Shown: positions 45,737 through 55,575, counted from the first letter of the stretch. The stretch is 64,000 nt of DNA from Fuerstiella sp. (GCA_022843805.1 JALHMY010000007.1:1-64000); one strand, 5' to 3'. The notes: generated from the letters alone by a model not told the origin. Numbers and translations are program-made.

Positions 45737-47335
45737 ATGAAGAAGGAAATGCTGATAAACGTCCTCCAGCCGGAGGAAAGTCGAATTGCCATCGTTGAAG
45801 ACGGCGTTCTGGAAGAACTCTACGTCGAACGCAGCAGTGCCGAAAACTATGTGGGAAATATCTATAAGGGCAAGGTAGTAAATATCGAGCCCAGTATTCA
45901 GGCGGCCTTCGTGGATTTTGGTGTCGGTCGTAACGGGTTCCTGCACGTCAGCGATGTGGAATATCAGTACTATCGCCATCTGGTAAAGGAAGGTGGTGAA
46001 GAGGGGACCCGGGACGAGGAAGACGAAGATGAAGAAGCTGATCGCGGCCGTGGTGGTCGTCGTCCTCCCCGACATCTGAACGAACGAAACGCCCGAAACA
46101 AGCCGCCAATTCAGAAGATTTTTCAGCGCGGCAGCGAAGTTCTTGTGCAGGTCATTAAAGAGGGCATCGGAAATAAAGGGCCGACCCTTTCCACCTATAT
46201 TTCAATTCCCGGGCGATACCTTGTGCTGATGCCCGGTCTGCAGCGAGTTGGTGTCAGTCGCAAGATTGGCGATGAGAAAACCAGACGCCAGCTGCGGCAG
46301 ACTATGAAGAGCATCCAGCCTCCAAATGGTCTGGGGTTCATTATTCGAACGGCTGGCATCGATCGCGAGGAAGCCGATCTGCGGCGCGACCTTAACTACC
46401 TGCTGCGACTGTGGGGAACCATCGTAAAGCGATTGAAGGAAACTTCCGCACCGACAGACATCTACGAAGAAAGCGATATGATCATTCGCACGATTCGTGA
46501 TATCTACACGGGGGAAATCGACAGCGTGCTGATCGATGAAGACAGTGCGTTCGAACGGGCTCGCGAATTCATGAAGATCGTGATGCCCAGCCATGTCAGT
46601 CGTGTACAGCGATATGATGGGGCAGAACCGCTGTTCAACAAATACGGAATCGAAGAAGAGATTGTTCGCATTCAGGATCGGCATGTTCCACTTCCCGGCG
46701 GCGGTTCACTGGTGATCGACCAGACCGAAGCACTGGTGGCCATCGATGTGAACAGCGGCAGTTTCCGGGCGGACAACGATCCGGAGGAAAGCGCCTATCA
46801 GATGAACCTTCGCGCGGCCGATGCCATTGCCCGACAGATTCGACTGAGAGATCTCGGTGGCGTGATCGTGAATGACTTCATCGACATGCGTCAGGAACGG
46901 CATCGACGAGGTGTGGAAAGAGCCATGCGAGATGCGGTCAAACGCGATCGCGCTCGAACCAGAGTCCTGCGGATCAGCCCCTTTGGGCTGATTGAAATGA
47001 CTCGACAGAGAATCCGCCCATCTCTTCGCCGAAGCGTTTATGAAAATTGCCCCGCCTGTAATGGAGTGGGGCAGGTGAAAACTGCGGAAAGTCTGTCCAT
47101 CGAAGTGATGCGACTGGTCCTGTCGGCATCAGGTCAGGCGGAAGTGGCAAGAATCATCGTTGAGGTTCATGACCGGGTGGGTAACTACCTCAATAACCGA
47201 AAACGTAAGGAAATTACACGGATCGAGGATGAAAAGGAGATTACGATCAGTATTGTAGCGCGATCAGATGTTTCCTTTGAACATCTGACTTTTCGTTGCG
47301 ATGATGAAAATGGCCGGGAAGTCACGTTAACTTAG
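45737..47335 (+). CDS. rng: Ribonuclease E/G family endoribonuclease
   Basis: A 532-aa RNase G-sized enzyme. The S1 domain (about 35-200) is split by an insertion at about 84-124 with an acidic run followed by an Arg/Gly/Pro-rich run. The catalytic region is clear: VAIDVNSGSF and GGVIVNDFIDM carry the metal-binding aspartates, and CPACNGVGQ is the zinc-link CxxC. The C-terminal scaffold of E. coli RNase E is missing, so no degradosome platform is expected on this chain. It processes rRNA and mRNA in the cytoplasm. The L21 gene follows after 255 bases, a common linkage. Confidence 0.93.
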   Translation: MKKEMLINVLQPEESRIAIVEDGVLEELYVERSSAENYVGNIYKGKVVNIEPSIQAAFVDFGVGRNGFLHVSDVEYQYYRHLVKEGGEEGTRDEEDEDEEADRGRGGRRPPRHLNERNARNKPPIQKIFQRGSEVLVQVIKEGIGNKGPTLSTYISIPGRYLVLMPGLQRVGVSRKIGDEKTRRQLRQTMKSIQPPNGLGFIIRTAGIDREEADLRRDLNYLLRLWGTIVKRLKETSAPTDIYEESDMIIRTIRDIYTGEIDSVLIDEDSAFERAREFMKIVMPSHVSRVQRYDGAEPLFNKYGIEEEIVRIQDRHVPLPGGGSLVIDQTEALVAIDVNSGSFRADNDPEESAYQMNLRAADAIARQIRLRDLGGVIVNDFIDMRQERHRRGVERAMRDAVKRDRARTRVLRISPFGLIEMTRQRIRPSLRRSVYENCPACNGVGQVKTAESLSIEVMRLVLSASGQAEVARIIVEVHDRVGNYLNNRKRKEITRIEDEKEITISIVARSDVSFEHLTFRCDDENGREVTLT

Positions 47336-47381
47336 TTTTAGGATGATCGGCGTGCAGGGCTGACCGCAAGGTCGCAGAAAA

Positions 47382-47399
47382 TGGCCGGGTAACCGGCCA
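47382..47399. other. Seven-pair hairpin with GTAA tetraloop
   Basis: TGGCCGG-GTAA-CCGGCCA forms a perfect stem closed by a GNRA-type loop. It lies 47 bases after the RNase stop and 192 bases before L21. No T tract follows, so it is not a standard terminator; it may stabilise the end of the RNase mRNA or belong to the L21 leader. Confidence 0.45.
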
Positions 47400-47590
47400 G
47401 AATGCGGCTCATGTGGAAATTCTCCTGTCCAGTTGCAAAACATCCTGCATTTCCCGCTCGTACATTCCGAATTTTCACGCTACACTTCGCGATTCTGAAA
47501 TCCCTCCACGGTGTGATCGTGGACATTTGTTTAGTATTTCTGTTTCATCATGTCAGTCGGCGACGGCTGTTTGTTTGAGGTAGTGGTCCG

Positions 47591-47959
47591 ATGTTCGCTG
47601 TGATTGAAAATGGAAGCCGTCAGCATCGAGTCCAGGAAGGCGACTTCCTGTCGATGGATTATCAGGGGGAATTGCAGACAGGAGCCACGGTAACTTTTGA
47701 CCGAGTGTTTCTGGCTAATGGCGGTGGAGCCAGTGTAATTGGCCGTCCCACGATTGAAGGTGCGTCGGTTGTTGCTGAGGTGGTGATTGTGACGGAGAAG
47801 GGGCCAAAGCTGGAGATCCAGAAGCTCCGTCGTCGCAAGAATTCACGTCGTCATACGGGGCATCGTCAGAAGTATACTCGCGTAAAGATCAAGTCGATCA
47901 CGGTACCTGGTCTGCAGGTGACTGAGCAGCCCGCTGCGGCTCCGGTAGCAGCAAACTGA
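47591..47959 (+). CDS. rplU: 50S ribosomal protein L21
   Basis: A 122-aa L21: MFAVIENGSRQHRVQEGDF, then VIGRPTIEGASVVAEV and the basic RNA-binding core KLRRRKNSRRHTGHRQKYTRV. It binds 23S rRNA domain VI. The C-terminal tail (about 18 residues, rich in Ala and Pro) is slightly longer than usual. In most bacteria rpmA (L27) follows at once; here a terminator and an aminotransferase gene follow instead, so L27 must be elsewhere. Confidence 0.97.
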   Translation: MFAVIENGSRQHRVQEGDFLSMDYQGELQTGATVTFDRVFLANGGGASVIGRPTIEGASVVAEVVIVTEKGPKLEIQKLRRRKNSRRHTGHRQKYTRVKIKSITVPGLQVTEQPAAAPVAAN

Positions 47960-48009
47960 TGGAAATGTTGTCGAAGGGCCGGAAGGGCCGTTGAAGCAGT
48001 CAGTCATGG

Positions 48010-48044
48010 CGAGACGGGATCAATCCCGTCTCGTTTCGTTTTCT
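48010..48044 (+). terminator. Rho-independent terminator after rplU
   Basis: CGAGACGGGA-TCAA-TCCCGTCTCG is a perfect ten-pair stem with a four-base loop, followed by TTTCGTTTTCT. It begins 51 bases after the L21 stop and would end the rng-rplU transcript before the next gene. Confidence 0.82.
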
Positions 48045-48082
48045 GTGCTCAAAGTTTCTGAGTGATTCCGGAGTCCTGACAG

Positions 48083-49327
48083 ATGTTGTGGCCAGCGGGT
48101 CGCATCCGTGAACAGTTTCCGGGTTTGCAGCGTCAGCAGGGCGGTGCAGCCGTTGCACTTTTCGATGGACCGGCCGGGAGTCAGGTGCCGGAATGTGTTG
48201 TGAGTGCCGTAGGCGAATACCTCCGTCAGACGAATTGTAATCGCGGTGCACCGTTTGCCACATCCCGGGAGTCGGATGCCATTCTGGATGACGCCCATTT
48301 CGTTCTGGCCGATTTTCTTGGCACTTCTGATCCGCTGACCGTCAGTTTTGGCGCGAATATGACGACTCTGACTCTGCAGGTCAGCCGCGCGCTGAGTGCC
48401 GCCTGGGGGCCGGGTGACGAGATCATCGTGAGTCGGCTGGATCATGATGCGAATGTTACTCCCTGGATGCTTGCTGCGCGGGATCGGGGTGTCACCGTTC
48501 GGCAGATTGAGTTGAACGCGGAGGACTGGACGCTCAGCATGTCGGATTTTCATTCGAAGCTGAGCGAGCGAACTCGGCTGGTGGCCGTTGGTCTGGCTTC
48601 CAATGCCACAGGAACAATCAACCCGGTGGCCCGGATTACGCAGGCTGCAAAGCAGGTGGGGGCTCTGGTTTACGTTGACGCTGTTCATTATGCGCCTCAC
48701 GGTCGGATACAGGTGACCGAACTCGGTTGTGATTTTCTGGTGTGTTCGGCTTATAAATTCTTTGGCCCGCATGTCGGTGTGCTGTGGGGGCGACGGGAGT
48801 TACTCGAAGACATTCGTCCTTACAAGCTGCGGCCGTCCCCGGATTCACTGCCGGGTCGCTGGATGACGGGAACTCAGTCGCACGAGGGCATCGCAGGAAC
48901 GGCTGCGGCTGTCAATTATCTGGCGTCGCTCGATGAACGCCCCGAAGGGCCTTCGGACAGTTCCCGGGCAGCACGGCTTGATCGGGTGTTTCACCGAATT
49001 GCAGAGTATGAGCATGCTCTGAGTCGGCAGCTGGTAGAAGGGCTGAGATCCATTCCGTCGGTGCGGATTTATGGAATTACGGATCCGGCCGAGTTCCATC
49101 AGCGAGTGCCGACCGTATCATTTACACTCGGGCATCTGACGCCTCGTCAGGCGGCTGAAAAGCTGGCCGGGCAGGGCATTTATGTGTGGTGTGGAAACCA
49201 CTATGCGCTTCCCTTTACTGAGGCTGCGGGACTGGAGCCTGGCGGGACAATTCGCGTGGGCGCATTGCATTACAATACGCCAGATGAAATTGATCGGCTC
49301 ATTGTGGCAGTAAAGAATCTGACGTGA
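48083..49327 (+). CDS. Cysteine-desulfurase-like class V aminotransferase
   Basis: A 414-aa fold-type I PLP enzyme. SFGANMTTLTLQVSRAL, RLDHDANVTPW, VGLASNATGTINPV, VYVDAVHYAPHG and the PLP-lysine segment CSAYKFFGPHVGVLWGR follow the order of the SufS/NifS-like TIGR01976 subfamily. The catalytic cysteine loop of true desulfurases near the C-terminus is not evident (WCGNHYALPF occupies the area), so the reaction is uncertain. GGAG lies nine bases before the ATG. It follows the rplU terminator and is followed 46 bases later by a glycosyltransferase. Confidence 0.88.
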   Translation: MLWPAGRIREQFPGLQRQQGGAAVALFDGPAGSQVPECVVSAVGEYLRQTNCNRGAPFATSRESDAILDDAHFVLADFLGTSDPLTVSFGANMTTLTLQVSRALSAAWGPGDEIIVSRLDHDANVTPWMLAARDRGVTVRQIELNAEDWTLSMSDFHSKLSERTRLVAVGLASNATGTINPVARITQAAKQVGALVYVDAVHYAPHGRIQVTELGCDFLVCSAYKFFGPHVGVLWGRRELLEDIRPYKLRPSPDSLPGRWMTGTQSHEGIAGTAAAVNYLASLDERPEGPSDSSRAARLDRVFHRIAEYEHALSRQLVEGLRSIPSVRIYGITDPAEFHQRVPTVSFTLGHLTPRQAAEKLAGQGIYVWCGNHYALPFTEAAGLEPGGTIRVGALHYNTPDEIDRLIVAVKNLT

Positions 49328-49373
49328 GACAATCGGATCCAGTACCACAGAGTGAGACACAGGACGCGGCATC

Positions 49374-50135
49374 ATGACGAATCCGGAAAAACCGAAGATT
49401 ATTGCCGTAATGCCCGCATACAATGCTGCGACCACACTGGAACGGACTCTGGCCGACATCCCGGCGGGAAGTGTTGACCAGATTATCCTTGTTGATGACT
49501 GCAGCCGGGATAATACGGTGGAACTGGCGGAGTCACTGGGGCTGACCGTCATTCGTCATCAGAACAATACCGGATATGGCGGCAACCAGAAAACCTGTTA
49601 TACAAAAGCGCTGGAGATGGGCGCGGATATCGTGGTGATGATTCACCCGGACTATCAGTACGACAGCCGGGTCATTCCGGTTGCTGCGGAACTGATTCGG
49701 CTGGGCAACGTTGATGTGATTCTGGGTTCACGAATCCGGACTCGCGCTGAAGCGTTGCAGGGCGGGATGCCAGGCTGGAAGTATATCGCCAATCGATGCC
49801 TCACGATTACCGAGAATATTGCACTGGGGCAGAACCTGGGAGATTTTCACAGTGGCTTTCGTGCCTATCGCCGGGAGGTGCTGGAGACTGTACCGTGGCG
49901 AAATAATTCCGATGACTTTGTTTTTGATACCCAGTTTCTTGCTCAGGCTGTGGCATTCGGATTTCGTCTGGGTGATGTACCAGTTCCCGTTCGTTATTTT
50001 GCCGAAGCATCCAGTATCAACTTTCGTCGCAGCACCCGGTATGGTTTGCTGACGCTGTGGGTAATGATGCAGTTCTGGCTTAACCGGCTGGGGTTGTATC
50101 GAGCTCGAATTTTTCAGCGGGATGGCGTTCACTGA
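49374..50135 (+). CDS. Glycosyltransferase family 2
   Basis: A 253-aa GT-A enzyme resembling dolichol-phosphate-mannose-type transferases: [28 protein letters not shown], the DxD-like metal site IHPDYQYD, then [20 protein letters not shown] and [14 protein letters not shown]. It has no membrane-spanning C-terminus, only a hydrophobic amphipathic tail, so it should be cytoplasmic or peripheral. It would transfer a sugar from a nucleotide to a lipid or glycan; donor and acceptor are unknown. It is packed between the aminotransferase (46 bases) and a TPR/FG-GAP gene (20 bases), likely one operon. Confidence 0.9.
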   Translation: MTNPEKPKIIAVMPAYNAATTLERTLADIPAGSVDQIILVDDCSRDNTVELAESLGLTVIRHQNNTGYGGNQKTCYTKALEMGADIVVMIHPDYQYDSRVIPVAAELIRLGNVDVILGSRIRTRAEALQGGMPGWKYIANRCLTITENIALGQNLGDFHSGFRAYRREVLETVPWRNNSDDFVFDTQFLAQAVAFGFRLGDVPVPVRYFAEASSINFRRSTRYGLLTLWVMMQFWLNRLGLYRARIFQRDGVH

Positions 50136-50155
50136 CCCGTTCGTGATATCTGTCA

Positions 50156-53140
50156 ATGAACCGGACGACTTTAAAAAAGTGGCTGTTCTCGCTGGCGGTG
50201 TGTCTGATACTCGTTGTTGCCGGTTATTGGCAATTCCGGGAACCTCCCGTACGTGAGATGCCCGAAGATCCGTCGGTTTTGACAGCAGTCGAAAAACTCG
50301 TGGCACAGGCGGAAAATGCCGCCGGGGCGGGGCAGGGGCAGACAGCAAGACTTCTGATTTCCCGGGCGTTGAAACTTCTTCCGGATCACCCGAAATCACT
50401 GCTCTATCATTCGACGTTTCTCCATGAGGATGGTCGCACAGACGAAGCGCAGAAAGCACTGGCCCGGGTTTCAGGCGGTGATCCGAAAACAAACTCCACG
50501 GCTCGATTTCTCGAAGGCCGGATCTTTATGGATCTGGGGCTGGCCAGAAAGGCGGAGGAGCGGTTTCAGCGTTCGGCCGAACTGAATCAGGCTTTCGCGG
50601 GTCCGCTGAAGGAACTCGCTGGCCTTTACTTGTTACAGATGCGCCGCGACGAACTTCTTCGAATTCTCGATCGCCTGGCAGCGGTTCGAGTGCTGACACC
50701 TGATCAGCTGGCTGCCCGTATTCTCGCTGGTCTGCCGATGGTTGAGGAGGTGAGGGCAAAGGCAGTACTTGAACGATTTGTTCAGCAGGATTCCGCCGAT
50801 ACTGCCAGTCTGGCGGCGCTGATCAGATATGCGACAGAGGCACGAAACTTGACGGAAGCTTTGAAATGGAGCGACGAAATTCGCCAGCTGAACCAGACTG
50901 CTTCGGACCCTGAAGTGCAGAGCCTTCTGGGAAGCGTGTGCCTGATGCAGGAGGACCTGAAAGGAGTGGCCGCTGTACTCCCGGGAAAATTTACTCAGGG
51001 GCCGGGGGTTCTCAGTCTGCTGAAGTTCCGCAGCCAGCTGGCGATGCGCGAACAGGATTGGAACACTGTTCGCGGGATCGGCAGTTATCTGGTGAGCGAG
51101 CTGCCGTTTGATGTGGAAGTTCATCACAATCTTGCAGCCGCTCTTGAGCGGCTGCAGGAGCACGAGCTTGCCGCCCGGCTTCACGTCCGCACCGAATTGC
51201 TGGACCGACTGGAACGCCTTGCGTACCTGATGCAGCAGCCTCAGGCTGCTTCCCCCGCGATGTCAGTGCCTGTAATCGTGGAGATTGCCGATATCCTGAG
51301 ACAATGTGGGCAGCATCAGGCATCGTCTGAATGGATATCCGCCGGCCTTGTGATCGATGCCCGCAGCCCTGAACTGCTCCGTCTGCAGCAGTCCGTTCCG
51401 GCAGATATCAGTTCAGTCGAACGCCTGTTACCCGCGACGACCTTTCCGGAAATCCCGGTCTGGAAACCGGGTGTGGGAAATCCGGAGATACTGGCCACCG
51501 GGGAACGCAGTAAAAGAGCTGTTTCGCTGACTTTTGAAGACGTTGCTGCGGAACATGGACTGGACTTTCAGTACTTCAACGGCCAAAGCCCGTCGAAGTT
51601 GATTGTGGAAACCGTGGGAGGCGGGGCCGGGGTCCTGGATTTTGACGGCGACGGCCGACCCGATATCTATTTCCCCCAGGGGGCGGGAAACCTTACGGCT
51701 TCCGATATTGAGTCTCCGACTGACTCTTCGGTTCGGCTGGATCGTCTGTTTCGAAATCTGGGTTCACGTGGTTTTGATGACTGCACTTTGCAAAGCGGAA
51801 TCGAAGAACGATCGCACAGTCTTTCATGTACGGTTGCTGACTTTGACAACGACGGATTCAGTGATGTGCTGGTGGTGAATGTGGGCTTCAATCGACTCTA
51901 TCAGAATCAGGGGGACGGAACGTTTCTGGATGTGACTCCTGCATCGCTGGCCACTCATGCCGACTGCAGCAGTGCGGCGGCCTTTGCAGATCTGAATCTT
52001 GACGGGTTTCCGGATCTTTATGTGGTCAACTATGTGGCTGGCTGGGAACGCGTATGTCGAAACAGCCGGGGCGAGGTGGCGACATGTGATCCCAGGGAGT
52101 TTGCTGCCGCCAGCGATCGACTTTTTCAGAACAGTGGCGACGGGAACTTCACAGACGTTACTGAAGCGGCGGGAATCACAGATGAGGACGGCAAAGGCCT
52201 GGGTGTCGTTATCGCGAACCTCGACCAGGATCGACTGCCGGATATCTACGTTGCCAATGACGGAACTCGTAATTTTTTGTTTCGAAATCAGTCGACGGAT
52301 AATGAAATTCGCCTCCTGGAATGCGGTCTTCAAAGTGGAGTTGCGGTCAATGGGCAGGGCCGGTCAGAAGCCGGAATGGGGATTGCCTGTGCGGATTTTG
52401 ACAACAACAGTCATCTCGATCTGTTTGTGACCAATTTTTATCGGGAAACCAACACTCTGTATGCCGGGCTTGGGCAGATGCTGTTTGAGGATCGAACGCG
52501 TTTATCCGGTCTGGATGAAGCCAGCTTCGAGGTTCTTGGATTTGGAACTCAGCCCATCGACATTGATCTGAATGGTCTCACAGATCTGGTTGTGCTGAAT
52601 GGAGATATTGATGACTATTCCGCTTTTGGGCGTCCATGGAAAATGAAACCCCAGGTTTTTCGAAACGAAGGCGGCAGTCGATTTACGGAGGTATCAGCGG
52701 ACGCGGGACCCTATTTTCAGCAGCCGGCACTGGGACGAGGTTTGATACGCCTGGATTTCGATGGCGATGGACGACAGGACTTACTGGCGGTACATCATGA
52801 TCGTCCCGCTTCGTTATTAAAGAACGTTTCGGAAGTGTCATCCGGGCTGAGTCTTCGCCTGATTTCTGTCAACTTCGACAGAGATGCGGTTGGCGCAAAC
52901 CTGACTTCGAGCTGCGGGTCGTTTCCCGTAACGTTAAGCGTTCATGCGGGTGACGGGTTTGCTGCTTCCTGCGAGCATGCCGTGGTTTTTGGTCTTCAAA
53001 CAGCGAACGAATCACGCGTCAGCGTTGATTGTCAGACAGCAAATACTCGGTTCACAGTTGAACTCTTGAGCCGGCCCGGGGAATTCGTCATTATTGACGA
53101 GCAGGGCGGCAAACCGCGGATCTGGAACGTCCCCCGGTAG
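50156..53140 (+). CDS. TPR and FG-GAP/ASPIC-UnbV (CRTAC1-like) protein
   Basis: A 994-aa membrane-anchored exported protein. One N-terminal transmembrane helix is at about residues 8-25; TPR-like helices run to about 410 (ARLLISRALKLLPDHPKSLL and similar). Then come FG-GAP/VCBS propeller repeats (about 455-900), with repeated calcium-type loops such as DFDGDGRPDIYF, DFDNDGFSDVLV and DLNLDGFPDLYV. An ASPIC/UnbV-type C-terminal domain (RDAVGANLTS, VVFGLQTANESRV) ends it. The propeller probably binds a ligand or partner outside the cell. Two further CRTAC1 proteins and a TPR protein are encoded about 4-9 kb downstream on the other strand, so this looks like a single-chain version of the same pairing. 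Confidence 0.9.
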   Translation: MNRTTLKKWLFSLAVCLILVVAGYWQFREPPVREMPEDPSVLTAVEKLVAQAENAAGAGQGQTARLLISRALKLLPDHPKSLLYHSTFLHEDGRTDEAQKALARVSGGDPKTNSTARFLEGRIFMDLGLARKAEERFQRSAELNQAFAGPLKELAGLYLLQMRRDELLRILDRLAAVRVLTPDQLAARILAGLPMVEEVRAKAVLERFVQQDSADTASLAALIRYATEARNLTEALKWSDEIRQLNQTASDPEVQSLLGSVCLMQEDLKGVAAVLPGKFTQGPGVLSLLKFRSQLAMREQDWNTVRGIGSYLVSELPFDVEVHHNLAAALERLQEHELAARLHVRTELLDRLERLAYLMQQPQAASPAMSVPVIVEIADILRQCGQHQASSEWISAGLVIDARSPELLRLQQSVPADISSVERLLPATTFPEIPVWKPGVGNPEILATGERSKRAVSLTFEDVAAEHGLDFQYFNGQSPSKLIVETVGGGAGVLDFDGDGRPDIYFPQGAGNLTASDIESPTDSSVRLDRLFRNLGSRGFDDCTLQSGIEERSHSLSCTVADFDNDGFSDVLVVNVGFNRLYQNQGDGTFLDVTPASLATHADCSSAAAFADLNLDGFPDLYVVNYVAGWERVCRNSRGEVATCDPREFAAASDRLFQNSGDGNFTDVTEAAGITDEDGKGLGVVIANLDQDRLPDIYVANDGTRNFLFRNQSTDNEIRLLECGLQSGVAVNGQGRSEAGMGIACADFDNNSHLDLFVTNFYRETNTLYAGLGQMLFEDRTRLSGLDEASFEVLGFGTQPIDIDLNGLTDLVVLNGDIDDYSAFGRPWKMKPQVFRNEGGSRFTEVSADAGPYFQQPALGRGLIRLDFDGDGRQDLLAVHHDRPASLLKNVSEVSSGLSLRLISVNFDRDAVGANLTSSCGSFPVTLSVHAGDGFAASCEHAVVFGLQTANESRVSVDCQTANTRFTVELLSRPGEFVIIDEQGGKPRIWNVPR

Positions 53141-53638
53141 CAAATCATTAGGATTGATTGCCAACAGACCTGCAGTGGGGAAACGTCCCGCGAACGCGCC
53201 GTCGCAATGGGTGGGGATGGAGAGTGGAGTGTCCACTCATGGGGAGTTATGCATAAAGCCCGAAGAGCCGATTACGACCGCACGAGACCGAATAGCGGTT
53301 AACCTCCAGGGGACGAATTTGAATGGTTTAGGTGTCAGGCAGACGCGTTGCATACAATATGCAATTATGACCGGCCAGATTGTTCGACTAACCGTTACGG
53401 TCAACCCTTCTTAAAGTTGACTTAACAGGATTCGTCGTGTTACTTTGAACATTGTAAAACGTCATAACCGAGCAATAATTAATCAGGGATGTGTGTTGCA
53501 GAGGCACTTGCTTATTCGCCTCGCCCGGAACAGCTGCCCTGGGTGTGTACTGAATCGTGTGTTTGAGCTCGGTTCTGCTTTTTGTTTCAGGTTTGTTTTT
53601 GCAATTTTGTCAGGTGTTGTTTTTCTCAGGAGGTGTGT
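53141..53638. other. Intergenic region, 498 bases, with operator-like palindrome
   Basis: No supported gene. A perfect inverted repeat, TTGCATA-CAA-TATGCAA, lies at 53348-53364. A weak promoter-like pair, TTGACT (53417-53422) and TACTTT (53441-53446), spaced 18 bases, could drive the DUF1559 gene with a leader of about 190 bases; I would not call it alone. AT content rises toward 53560. Confidence 0.5.
53348..53364. promoter_or_regulatory. Perfect 7+3+7 palindrome, possible operator
   Basis: TTGCATA-CAA-TATGCAA is a perfect inverted repeat of the size of a dimeric regulator site, about 55 bases upstream of the weak TTGACT/TACTTT pair before the DUF1559 gene. The binding protein is unknown. 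Confidence 0.35.
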
Positions 53639-54727
53639 ATGGTCACTTTGAAGAGTCCGTTTCGTCGACGGGCATTTACATTGATTGAACTGCTGGTGGT
53701 GATCGCGATCATCGCCATCCTGGTGGCATTGTTGCTTCCAGCCGTCCAGCAAGCGCGTGAGGCTGCTCGCCGTACGCAGTGCAAGAACAATTTGAAGCAG
53801 TTGGGTCTGGCACTCCACAATTATCATGACACACACGGCCGGTTTCCGCCGACTCAGGTCATGGTCTATTACCGTGGTCCTGGATTTACAAATCCTGAAC
53901 CTCGAAATCACACCTGGATTTCCATGATTTTGCCGTTCCTGGAACAGGCACCTCTGTACCAGTCGATCAATTTCAGTGCTCCGATGTGGAACCAGACGAC
54001 TCAGGCGTTCCAGACTCTGGCGAATGGCCAGACGATTGTATCGCAGAAAGTTTCTGCTTTGATGTGTCCTTCTGACCCTGCATTTGCAGGCAATACCGGT
54101 TTGTCGCATGGGCTGGCTCATACGAACTATGCTGGCAACATGGGCTGGGACTGGCACTTCCGTGGTGCTCACTGGGCCTCAGGTCCTTTCCAGAATGGAA
54201 GTACAGGAACGACGCTGGACGAGATTAAAGACGGTACATCCAATACGGTTCTGCTTGCTGAAGTTTCAACTTCCAGTTTTCAGCCTGTTGGGAATTCCGG
54301 TCACCAGATCAATGGTGGCGGAAGAATTCGTGACAATGCTCCTCAAAATAACGTCTTCCGTGCTGCCTTCATTGATACCGGAAGCAACGGGGACGTGATG
54401 GACCGTGCTGCGACCCGCGGTATGCCAGTACTCTGGCAGGGTGCTGGCCACGAGTGGCTGCGTCCGGACGGCGTCCAGGCTGGTTACTGGTGGAAGACCT
54501 CTCCTTTCGCTCACCCACCCACTTATCTGGCCTGCTTTGGTCTGAACAATAACTGGCCGGGCGCCAGCAGTGTTCACGTTGGCGGTGGTCAGTTCCTGCT
54601 GGGTGACGGGTCTGTTCGCTTCCTCAGTGAAAACATGCAGGGTGCTCAGCAGCCTTCGCTGTGGTTTGCTCTGCACTCCTACAATGGTGGAACTCAGGCT
54701 GGAATGCCGATTGTTGGGGACTTTTGA
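53639..54727 (+). CDS. DUF1559 protein with prepilin-type N-terminus
   Basis: A 362-aa protein starting at the ATG at 53639, with AGGAGG five bases upstream; the frame is open from 53582, but that part is not signal-like. The N-terminus RRRAFTLIELLVV is a type IV prepilin/pseudopilin signal: cleavage between A12 and F13, Glu at mature position 5 (E17), then a hydrophobic helix. The DUF1559 body includes CKNNLKQLGLALHNYHDTHGRFPP and the closing HVGGGQFLLGDGSVRF (H-X9-DG type) motif. It is very abundant in planctomycetes, of unknown role, perhaps surface or pilin-like. A small lipoprotein gene follows, a recurring pair. Confidence 0.94.
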   Translation: MVTLKSPFRRRAFTLIELLVVIAIIAILVALLLPAVQQAREAARRTQCKNNLKQLGLALHNYHDTHGRFPPTQVMVYYRGPGFTNPEPRNHTWISMILPFLEQAPLYQSINFSAPMWNQTTQAFQTLANGQTIVSQKVSALMCPSDPAFAGNTGLSHGLAHTNYAGNMGWDWHFRGAHWASGPFQNGSTGTTLDEIKDGTSNTVLLAEVSTSSFQPVGNSGHQINGGGRIRDNAPQNNVFRAAFIDTGSNGDVMDRAATRGMPVLWQGAGHEWLRPDGVQAGYWWKTSPFAHPPTYLACFGLNNNWPGASSVHVGGGQFLLGDGSVRFLSENMQGAQQPSLWFALHSYNGGTQAGMPIVGDF

Positions 54728-54941
54728 TCTGCTCCGAGCGGGCGATCATTTTCGGTTCATCGGTTGATATAATACTTCCGGTGCACGGTGGTTTTGACCA
54801 TCCTGCATCGGGAGTTTTTTCTTGTAGTGTTGTTTGGTTTGTGTCAGTTTCAGACATCGCGACCTTGTTGGCCTGTACTCTGAGCCGTGTGTCGCTCAAC
54901 TTCTGAATTAGTTTATTTCCGTTCGCTGAGGAGTGTTTGCC

Positions 54942-55412
54942 GTGTTGCGTGCATCGGTAGTGCTGGCGTTGGTTCCGATGGTATTGGTATTGTCCGGATG
55001 CGGTGGGGAAGCCCCGGTTGGTTCAACCGTGAAGACTGTACCTCTCACCGGGAAAATTTCACTTGATGGAAAGCCGCACGGACCTGCGTCGGTTAGATTC
55101 GTTCCTGAATCCTCTGAAGGTGGTGTTAAGACGGCATATGCTGAAGTCAAGCCGGACGGATCCTTTGAGGCGACGACTTATGTGACCGGAGACGGAATCG
55201 CCCCTGGCAAATATACGGTCGACCTGAGCGCGGGTGCTGAATCAGGTTCAACTGATCCTGCTCAGATGATGGCCGCCATTCAGGGCTTCGCCATTGAAAA
55301 AACAACGGTGGATGTACCAGCGGATGGTTTGAAAGACATTGAGATCAAGCTGACGACTTCCAAAGGCAAGAAAGCGAACGCTCCGGGTACGGGTGCAATG
55401 CTGGGGCAGTAG
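54942..55412 (+). CDS. Small lipoprotein with carboxypeptidase-regulatory-like fold
   Basis: A 156-aa lipoprotein. The GTG at 54942 has GAGGAG eight bases upstream; the GTG at 54933 overlaps that site, so the later one is chosen. The signal ends in lipobox LSGC (Cys20). The mature part is a beta-sandwich resembling carboxypeptidase-regulatory-like domains (VPLTGKISLDGKPHGPASVRF, VPADGLKDIEIKL). Such proteins routinely follow DUF1559 genes in planctomycetes; the function is unknown. A strong terminator follows 79 bases after the stop. Confidence 0.9.
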   Translation: MLRASVVLALVPMVLVLSGCGGEAPVGSTVKTVPLTGKISLDGKPHGPASVRFVPESSEGGVKTAYAEVKPDGSFEATTYVTGDGIAPGKYTVDLSAGAESGSTDPAQMMAAIQGFAIEKTTVDVPADGLKDIEIKLTTSKGKKANAPGTGAMLGQ

Positions 55413-55491
55413 ATGATCGTTATCGCAGTGCTGCCGGATCCGCTTTACGGAGAGATCCGGCCACTTCACTAGTCTGACTGGTCGATAAAAG

Positions 55492-55527
55492 AATCTGTTT
55501 GCCGCATGCGGGCAAACAGATTTTTTT
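55492..55527. terminator. Strong bidirectional terminator
   Basis: AATCTGTTTGCC-GCATGCG-GGCAAACAGATT is a perfect 12-pair stem followed by a T run on the plus strand. The other side, ATAAAAG, gives a T-rich tract for minus-strand transcripts. It sits between the convergent lipoprotein and Amt-like genes and can end both. Confidence 0.93.
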
Positions 55528-55575
55528 CGTGGCAGGAGAATCCTGTAATACGAACCGGATTGAACTCTCAGATCA

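Noticed and set aside
47382-47399. Terminator after the RNase E/G gene
   Set aside because: The stem is good, but no T tract follows on either strand; kept only as an unexplained hairpin.
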